A stretch of 64,000 nt of DNA, from assembly GCA_951802425.1 (NCBI GenBank), contig OX637794.1, positions 4,340,001 to 4,404,000 on the forward strand, read 5' to 3'. How positions within the stretch are numbered: the stretch's first letter is position 1; each line of letters begins with the position of its first letter. Source of the DNA: Clavaria fumosa. Its lineage: Eukaryota > Basidiomycota > Agaricomycetes > Agaricales > Clavariaceae. This document shows positions 56,367 through 64,000 of this stretch, piece by piece. The position numbers and the translations under genes are program-made. Below the pieces are notes generated by a model, which was given only the letters and a program-made list of their open reading frames with translations, had not been told where the DNA came from and ran no database searches.

Positions 56367-57102
56367 TGTCACGCCCGTGCCAACCGGAGTATTCTCCGGC
56401 CTTCTCCGGCGGTCTCCGGACCTCCGATCGCAACTCCGGGCTCTCGGACCTATGTCCAGAGCACCGGACTTTACTTGCGCGGCGTAGCGCAGGATCAGGA
56501 AGTGTGCCTGGAGGGCCACCAACTGATGTCCGCACTAGTTGCTGTTGCCTCGGGCAACCAGGAACTGGTCCTGCCCCGGACCTGTCGCCCGGACAATTTG
56601 ATGGACTCCCGGAAATGCCTGTACATCATAGTTAGTAGTTTAACCTTTGTCCCGATCAGATTCCGTCTCCGTCTCGTAGTCCCGTAGTTTAGTTTATTTC
56701 CTGACTCCCAGACATTACTCCGTAGCTACAAACTGATTCCGTAGTCGTACCAGAGTTATCTCCGTTGCTAGCATCGCCCCGGACTTTTGTATAAGTACTC
56801 GTAGATTACAGCCTTGTCTAGCCAGTCTGATTATCAACCCCTCCTGCTCACACTCTACTCCGCATTGCCTGAAACCCATCTCCCGTCTTCTCCCGAAATC
56901 CGAGACACTGATCCGCAGAGGGCGTCGTTTCAATACGTTCGCCAAGTCTCGTCCGAACCCAAGTCCAACTCCATCCAAACTCCGGTTTGCTCCGCCGCAC
57001 CCGGACCTTGTTACTCTCGCCCGGACTTTATTGTTCCCCACCGGACTTTGTTATTTCCGCCCGGACTTTACTCCGCCCGACCCCCGCGACATAGACGTAA
57101 CA
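56367..57102 (+). repeat. 3' LTR of the inner gypsy element
   Basis: 736 bp, same termini as the 5' LTR; followed by the second copy of gcttc. Confidence 0.92.
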
Positions 57103-57107
57103 GCTTC

Positions 57108-57154
57108 CATCAGCTCCTACCCAAGAGCAGGGTTTTGGAGAAGAGGCGCAGTGA
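57108..57154 (+). pseudogene. 3' end of the outer gag
   Basis: Continues the outer gag frame after the inner insertion and its TSD copy (PSAPTQEQGFGEEAQ), ending in TGA. Confidence 0.75.
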
Positions 57155-57292
57155 GTCCAAGCTGGCGTCTCTGTAATAGTACGAGTCCTGTCCCTGCCCC
57201 CACCCCTGTAACCGTAGCAAGTATACCCCAATATACGATCTTGCAACAAAAAACATGCCCGGAGCACAAACAGACTCGAGGACAACACCACG

Positions 57293-60200
57293 GTGAAGGT
57301 CGCGGAACAGAAACCAAAGAGACAGAAGAGAGAGTTGACCCTACCGGCTCACTTTGAAACTCTGACCATGGCTGAATGGGGAGGCATTAAGGTCCTAATC
57401 GACTCAGGTTGTACCAATTGTTTTATGGATCTAACCTGGTGCAAGGAACTTGGACTGGAACCTGTCCCACTACAAAACCCGATCAAAGTGTACAATGTGG
57501 ATGGTTTGGCAAACAAGAATGGACCGATCTGCTATGGTATCGATCTCCTGCTAATGATAGGGGACCACCAGGAGTGAATACACTTCTTGCTCGGAGCTGC
57601 TAAATCGCACAAGATCATCCTGGGACATGACTGGCTATCGAAACACAACCCCGAGATCGACTGGCCACTAGGCAAGGTCTCCTTCAAACGCTGCCCCCAG
57701 AGTTGCCACTTTGACCCGCTTCTCGCCAGCCCATGGGCCTACCCGAAAAGTACTGACTGGGACAATGCGCTACAAACGACTATGGATATTCGCTTCTCAG
57801 ACTCTGGAAATATGCCTGACTGGCCGTCGCTATACCCAACGGTCTTCAGTGAAGCCAAATGGGACAAGTTGCCCAAACCGCGACCCAATTTTGACATCAA
57901 GATCGAGTTCCGCGAGGATCCGGGACACCTATCTTCCAAATTATATTCGCTGACCAGAGAAGAAACACTTGAGATGAATCAGTGGATCGATGAACAGTTA
58001 ACCTCTGGAAGGATAAAGCCCTCCAAGTCGCCTTACGCCAGTCCGTTCTTTTTCAAGCAAGAAAAAGACAAACTCCGACCGATCATCGACTATTCATGCC
58101 TCAACTCATTTCTGATCAAAGATAAGTTCCCACTGCCACACATCCGCGACTGTGTAGACAAGCTGCGTGGAGCCAAGATCTTCTCCAAGATCAATGCGAA
58201 AGGGGGATTTCTGTCTATGAGACTGTGGGAGGGGCACCAGGAGAGATGCGTGTTCTTGACTTTGCGAGGCTTGTTCGAACCTACGGTGATGTGGTTTGGG
58301 CTCCAGAATGCCCCCGCGACTTTCCACAGATTCATGAACCATATCTTAAGGGAAGAGATCGCCGGCGGACACGTACTCGCGTACATCGATGACATCATCA
58401 TTTTTGCCGACAACCTCACGACCCACCGATACTGGATGGACTGAGTCCTACGGAGGTTCTGCGATAATGGGCTGTGCCTCCGACTGAGCAAATGCGAGTT
58501 TGAGAAGGCTGAGGTATTCTATCTTGGACTCAGGCTCTCGCATAACCAGCTCGAACACGACCTGGCCAAGGCAAACACTATCCGAAACTGGCCAGAGCCC
58601 CGAAACGTCAAGGAACTCCAATGCTTTCTGGGAATGGTCAACCACCTATGGAGGTTCATCCCTAATCTGTCCTCGCAGGCCAAACCCCTGTTTAAGCTCA
58701 CCGGAAATGTTCCTTGGTGCTGGCAGAGCGAACAGGTCACAGTTTTCCTGGATGTGAAAAGGGCACTCGTCTCCACTCCGGTCCTCGCTCTACCCCAGGA
58801 TATGGGCAAGTGGAAGGTAGAAACGGATGCGAGTAATCTTGCCATGGGTGGAGTCCTCTCCCAGCAGCAGCCCGATGGGACTTGGAGACTGGTCGACTAC
58901 ATCTCTGAGGCCCTTGCGGCAGCTGAGAGAAACTACAACGTCTATGACAAGGAACTACTTGCGGTCATCAGAGCATTGAGAGAGTGGAGAGCGTACCTTG
59001 TAGGAGTGGATGAAACTTTCGAAATCTGGACCAACCATGCCAACCTCCAATACTTCAGAAAACCCCAGAAACTGAAGCCCTGACAAATACAATGGTACAG
59101 AGAACTCCAGGAATTGAACTTTGAGATCAAGTATCGGACTGGTAAGAGCAATACCAAGGCCGATACTTTATCGCGAAGACCAGACTATGGGGACGCAGCT
59201 GAAGAAGACGCCCCCATCCAGATATTCCCCCCTGAAGTAGATGTCCGGACCAGCTTCACCTCAGAAATGGAGATGCTCCTCCAGAAAAAGAGCGCGGAAT
59301 ACGTCACTAAACCCAAAGAGCTCGACAACAGCTGGACGCGGGACCGCTTTGGATTGTGGTGGAGGTGCAACACCGTGTGGATACCCCCGACAGTGCGCGA
59401 GGTGGTCTTGAACTACGAACACGACCTTCCCATCGCAGGACATCCCGGGGCTAAGAAAATGAAAGCCGTGGAGCTCAAAGCTTACTGGTGGCCCGAGATG
59501 GTGAAGGACGTGGAGAAGTACGTAGCTGGATGCAAGGGTTGCCAGAGAACCAAGCCTGATCGGACCAAACGCGCTGTGCCCCTATACCCGCATCCAGTCC
59601 CGAATGGTCCCTGGTGGGCGATCAGTTGGGACATAGTAGGGCCACTACCACAATCCCACGGGTTTGATGCTATCCTCATGATTGTCGACAAATTCACCAA
59701 GCGCACCCTTATCGAAGCGATCGGGTTCGACCTGACGAGTCTAGGAGCAGCACAGATATTACGAGACAGAGTATTCTGAAACCATGGAATTCCCCAGAAG
59801 GTTGTCAGCGATCACGGCCTGCAGTTTGTCTCACGATTTATGAAGGAGTTCTACCGGATGATTGGAATAAAGGCCAACCCGAGCACCGCTTTCCACCCCC
59901 AGACCAACGGACAAACAGAATGGGTAAACCAAGAGATCGAAACCTACCTACAGGAATATGTCGACCATCTTCAAGATGACTGGGCAGAGTGGCTGAGCAT
60001 GGCGGAATTCACGCTAAACAACCGGGAACCTTCTGCAACTGGCTACATGCCCTTCTTCTTGGACTACGGTCGACACCCTTGGAATGGAGGTGTCCATCCC
60101 CGGACAGAGGTGAACCCTGCTGCTGATGAATGGATGGCGAAGTTGGAGGAGTCGCGACGTGCTGCCAAAGACGCTATGGAGAAAGCCGCACTGGCAATGA

Positions 60201-60672
60201 AGAAAAGCTATGACAGCGGAAAATGACCCAGTCGTGAGTATGGGAAGGGAGATTTAGTTTGGCTCGACACGCGAAACTTGAAAATGGACCACCCAAATAA
60301 GAAACTTGACAACAAACGGGCTGGACCTTTTGCCATCATCAAGAAAGTAGGACCAGCAGGGTATCGGCTCAAGCTACCTCCTGCTTGGCGCATTCACAAT
60401 GTATTCAATGAACTTCTCCTAACCCCATTCGTCCCCCCTTCTTTCACCTCCCAGGCCTGACCCCCCCACCTCCTCCAACCATCGATGATGACCATTTGGA
60501 ATACAACGTTGAGGAGATCCTGGATGTAAAGAAAGTAGGATGGGGAGTGAAATACCTGGTAATGTGGCTAGGCTACCCCATCGAAGAAAACACCTGGGAA
60601 CCCCGCCAAAACCTTACCAACATCGCGATTCTCCTCTGCGACTTCTTCCTCAAACACCCAGACAAGGCGTGA
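57293..60672 (+). pseudogene. Degenerate pol of the outer gypsy element
   Basis: One reading frame interrupted by TGA at 57575, 58442, 59081, 59777 and 60224, and by a frameshift near 60450. Domains in order: protease (VLIDSGCTNCF), RT (RPIIDYSCLN; motif A KINAKGGF with Asn in place of the catalytic Asp; motif C AYIDDIIIFADN), RNase H (KVETDASNLAMGGVL, VYDKELLAVIRAL), integrase (CKGCQRTKPDR; ISWDIVGPLP; SDHGLQFVSRF; QTNGQTEWVNQEIE) and a chromodomain-like end (YNVEEILDVKK, WLGYPIEENTWEP). Lesions are mostly C-to-T or G-to-A at CpG. This copy cannot be autonomous. Confidence 0.88.
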
Positions 60673-60710
60673 CTGGCCAGTCGAGACACCCAGCCTTGAG
60701 GAGGGGGCCA

Positions 60711-61269
60711 TGTCAGGATCGCTTACGTAAGCCACTGTCACTGAGCCCACAACGCGTTAGGTACTAGTTACGAGGACCGAGTATGGGATCACATGACCCC
60801 CCGCGACCTTTGGAGTTGCTCACGATCATGCTCCAGTGCCTACGAGCTTCTGACAAGCGCCGCCACGTGCCCATGCCCACGTTCCTCGACCTTTTCCCAC
60901 GCTTTGCAATTCGTGATGGAGGCAGATCAGCAATAATCGCTCTGACAGCTCCCATCAAGCAATCTACCCTAATCGGGACTAGTCCAGGTCCCTCCATGGC
61001 CAGCCAAGCCCATGCTAAGCATTTCTCTTGTCATCCTCCCCTTATCCATACCTCGCTGCTACCTTCCCTATTTGGCATCCCCTTTTCCCTATACTGCCTC
61101 CCCTATCCCGCGCAACTCAGTGCACATAGCCTTGCTCCCCATTTTGTGACTCACCCCCTACACAGCCCCTTCCCCTAGTATATATAGTACCCATGTAATG
61201 AGTGTAGTTCCCTACGTTGAAATCGAGACACTTTCCCCCTTCTGCTTTTGTTAGGGACCTGGACTGACA
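60711..61269 (+). repeat. 3' LTR of the outer gypsy element
   Basis: 559 bp, preceded by a purine tract (gaggaggggg). Followed by the TSD copy tccca (61270-61274). Confidence 0.92.
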
Positions 61270-61274
61270 TCCCA

Positions 61275-63742
61275 ATGCCAATGATGTCAGAATTGTAGAC
61301 CAGTCTTACCTGACCAAAAACTTCAAGGCCAAGTCCAACTCTTCACAAATGTTCATTGATCAAACTGTAACAAGTTTCAATTTGAAAAATGCTGAGCAAG
61401 AAAGAGCATTCAGAATCATTGCCAATCATGCTTCAACCCCTCAATGTGAGCAGTTGAATATGTATCTGGGTGGTATGGGAGGCACAGGAAAATCTCAAGT
61501 CATTAAAGCACTCATGTCATTTTTCAAGCACAGAAATGAGTCTCATAGATTTGTTGTACTTGCACCAACTGGAACTGCAGCAGCTCTTCTTGGTGGCTCA
61601 ACATATCATTCATTTCTTGGAATAAGATCAAGCAATACTAGTGCAAAAAATGCAAGTGTAACTATTTCTCAGCTCAGAGGAAGGGTTGAAAGTGTTGACT
61701 ATATATTTTTGGATGAACTTTCAATGCTGTCCTGCCATGATATGTATAAAATTAGCTCTCAGCTTGTCAAGGCCATGAATGTGTCTCACTTGCCATTTGG
61801 TGGACTTAACATGATATTCTCAGGTGATTTTGCTCAGCTACCTCCTGTTGGTGGTGCATCTCTATATAGTGGTGGTGTAGGAACACAACCTGACTCTGGA
61901 CTAAGACCACATCTTCAGGAATCTGCAATTGGAAAGGCTTTGTGGCATCAAGTAACTACAGTTGTCATCTTAAGAGAGAACATGAGACAAAAGACACAGA
62001 CTCCAGAAGATAAGGCATTAAGAACTGCATTGGTTAATATGAGATATGGTGCCTGTACACCAGAGGACATTAAATTTTTGAGATCAAGGATTGCTTGAAT
62101 GCAGCCTGGGCAGCCCAAAGTATCATCAAAGTACTTCAGGAATGTGGCAATAACATGTGGAATTCATACCCAAAAAGACATGATTAATCAGCTTGGATGT
62201 CAAAGATTTGCAGATGAAACAGGCCAAAAGCTCACCAATTTTTACTCCATTGATAGATGGGCTCAAGATTCTGATCAAATCAACAGAAGAAAAGGAAAGG
62301 CAACATCATCTTCTAGACTCAGACATACATCCAATGAGATTAACTTTGATGATCAGCTGGAAATCTAGAAAGTCTGCCCTGGAGCAACTGCGCATTTTCC
62401 AGGCAAGTTATCTCTTTGCATAGGCATGCCTATCATGGTTAGAAATAATGATGCCACAGAACTTTGCATCACAAAGGGCCAGGAAGGATTTGTAGCTGGT
62501 TGGCAATCAACAGTGGGTCCACATGGCAAACAAGTGCTTGACACTCTATTTATCAAGCTAGATAATCCCCTTTTGACTGTCAACATCTCTGGATTACCTG
62601 AAAATGTGGTTCCAATTGTGAAAAGCAAGAAAACAATTCAATGCACTTTTCCAAGTGACTTGAGAGCATCTATTGAGAGACAACAAGTCTGGGCACTTCC
62701 AAACTTTGCAATGACTGCCCATGCTTCTCAGGGAAAGACCAGACCATACAATGTTGTCCATCTGAACAGTTGCAGCAATCATATGGCATATTACACTGCA
62801 TTGTCTCACAGTGCTAGTGCAGGAGGTACCATAATCATACAAGGGTTTGACCCTAGAGTGATTAGAAAAGGTTGCTCTGGCTATCTCAGACAGGAATTTA
62901 GAGAACTAGAACTTCTTGGTGAGATTACCGGACTCAGGTATGAAGAAAGGCTTCCTGAACAAATTCAGGGTAGCACAAGAAGTGCAATTCTTCAGTTGTT
63001 TCAACAGTGGAAAGGTGCAGACTATGTTCCAGCCAAAATGGATGGGCTACTCAGATGGTCAGCTAAGGATCCCCTTGTATTAGACTCAGCAATAGATAGT
63101 CCATGGCAGATCATAGACAAGCACAAAGGCAGCACTGGATCACCTTTGAGGAAGGACAACACATCATATGTACCTGCAAAAGGTAGTCAGGCTTTGAAGA
63201 GACAACAAATGCATGTTTTTGATGATGTTGATGATGATTCAACTTCTAAAAAGCAAAAGATATCTGCATCATCATCTGCTATAAATAATATTGAAGGGCC
63301 AACTGGGCTGATTTGGGATGGAGATAACTATAGCTGTGCATATGACTCACTCCTTGTGATTTTATATCATATTTGGACTAAGGATCCTAAAGCCTGGTCA
63401 AGACACTTTAGAAACTTTGGAAATCACTACCTTACTGCTCTGGATAGAGGATTCAAACAGCATCTGGAGGGTTCAGTGTCTCTTGAAAAAGTCAGGGATG
63501 ATATTAGATTTGCACTTCATTCTGCAGATCCAATAGCTTATCCCACTGGCCCCAGAGGTGCAAGTGTCAGCAGATTGGCCTTTGACATGCTCAAAACTAA
63601 TGATGTTGTTGCATCTTCTCAAATTGTTTGTTCTAATTGCACTTATGGTGACAATCGGCAATTCCACGCATGGTACACAATTCCAACGGGCTCCGCACGC
63701 CTCGCTGTTGTTTGGCCGATGTTGGGGAACCTTGGGAAATGA
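61275..63742 (+). pseudogene. Helitron-like Pif1 helicase with C-terminal Cys-protease-like domain
   Basis: Main body of the split Helitron-type gene. Pif1/RecD helicase motifs in order: AEQERAFRIIANHA, Walker A GGMGGTGKSQVIKAL, APTGTAAALLGGSTYHSFLG, Walker B FLDELSMLSCHD, SGDFAQLPPVGG, LRENMRQ, GKLSLCIGMPIMVRNNDATE, and the last motif MTAHASQGKTRPYNVVHL. After about 63000 a Ser/Lys-rich linker leads to a domain with GLIWDGDNYSCAYDSLLVIL, which looks like a cysteine-peptidase Cys box. Two stops interrupt it: TGA at 62096 and TAG at 62366. CpG is nearly absent up to about 63650, after which normal CpG content returns. Confidence 0.8.
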
Positions 63743-64000
63743 GTGGAGTCAGTTTAGGACTTGCAGGGTGGCCTCTAGACGAGCTAGTGAGGACCCCTCA
63801 ACAATATTAGGCTTTGGGGTCTGGATATGGTGGCTGAAACATGTTTCTGGGCAATTTCTTGGTATTTGTTTTATAACTTCTTCTTTGTAGACTTTCTTTA
63901 GTACTATCCCACTTTAGATACTTACTTACTATATAATCTTCGAAGCTGTAGTAGATACTACAGCATATGACATAAACTCGATTACCTGCTTATGCACAAG
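63720..64000 (+). other. Possible start of another LTR or other insertion
   Basis: At about 63650-63720 the CpG-free Helitron sequence gives way to CpG-containing DNA, and a tgttgggg typical of LTR starts occurs at 63719-63726. The remaining 280 bp are T-rich and non-coding. The partner LTR would be outside the window, so this is only a suggestion. Confidence 0.25.

Larger units (their letters stand above)
49288..57102 (+). mobile_element. Inner Ty3/gypsy chromovirus-type element, 7.8 kb
   Basis: LTRs of 736 bp at 49288-50023 and 56367-57102, starting tgtcacgcc and ending gacgtaaca. TSD gcttc (49283-49287, 57103-57107). Gag and pol are almost intact, joined by a -1 frameshift site. Pol ends in a chromodomain. 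An antisense, spliced gene lies between pol and the 3' LTR. The two LTRs differ at about 17 positions, about 15 at CpG. It is the youngest of the two gypsy insertions by nesting. Confidence 0.95.
46871..61269 (+). mobile_element. Outer Ty3/gypsy element, inserted in the Helitron and itself split
   Basis: LTRs of 559 bp at 46871-47429 and 60711-61269, starting tgtcagg and ending ctgaca, flanked by TSD tccca (46866-46870, 61270-61274). Gag starts at 48024. Protease, RT, RNase H, integrase and a chromodomain-like end lie at 57293-60672. A younger element (49288-57102) interrupts gag. Without it the element is about 6.6 kb. It is inactivated by in-frame stops and a frameshift. Confidence 0.92.

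Overview
The window is nuclear DNA of a filamentous fungus, almost certainly a mushroom-forming basidiomycete (Agaricomycetes). Nearly every conserved gene is cut by introns of about 45-70 nt with GT..AG ends, genes are dense on both strands, several families are typical of Agaricomycetes (DUF3433 and DUF3455 proteins, proline-rich membrane proteins), and the right end holds chromodomain Ty3/gypsy elements and a Helitron-like helicase. All exon models were assembled by eye from splice signals, reading-frame phase and family similarity; no search was run.

Left part (1-26.1 kb), mostly housekeeping: CENP-C/Mif2 (cut by the window edge), a CCCH zinc-finger protein, a small orphan gene, mitochondrial tRNA 2-thiouridylase (MTU1/SLM3 type), the GATOR1/SEACIT subunit Iml1/DEPDC5, a DUF3433 membrane protein, a 221-bp hAT-type MITE, and a three-module beta-trefoil-like protein. 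Next come two tandem copies of a proline-rich membrane protein separated by the wreck of a second trefoil gene, then a PMT2-type protein O-mannosyltransferase and fibrillarin (NOP1).

Middle part (26.6-40 kb), accessory: an intact DUF3455 secreted protein is followed by four decayed duplicates of DUF3455 and fibrillarin sequence, one with an internal inversion. Then comes a cluster of three short, strongly diverged HMG-box-like genes plus one relic (33.2-39.5 kb). The three genes have a TATA-like box about 90 bp before their ATG. This cluster is the best candidate for an undescribed locus.

Right part (40.7-45 kb) returns to conserved genes: a TFIIIC WD40 subunit (Tfc6/GTF3C2 type) and the proteasome lid subunit RPN8, followed by a 79-bp duplication.

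From about 45.1 kb to the end the DNA is nested transposons. A CpG-free Helitron-like helicase gene is split by a 1.18-kb LTR element (45639-46817, TSD caagc) and by a 14.4-kb gypsy element (46871-61269, TSD tccca). The second is itself split inside gag by a 7.8-kb chromodomain gypsy element (49288-57102, TSD gcttc). The innermost element has a canonical -1 frameshift heptamer at the gag-pol junction and an antisense, intron-containing gene between pol and the 3' LTR. LTR differences and premature stops are almost all C-to-T/G-to-A changes at CpG, which points to cytosine methylation and deamination as the silencing and decay process.
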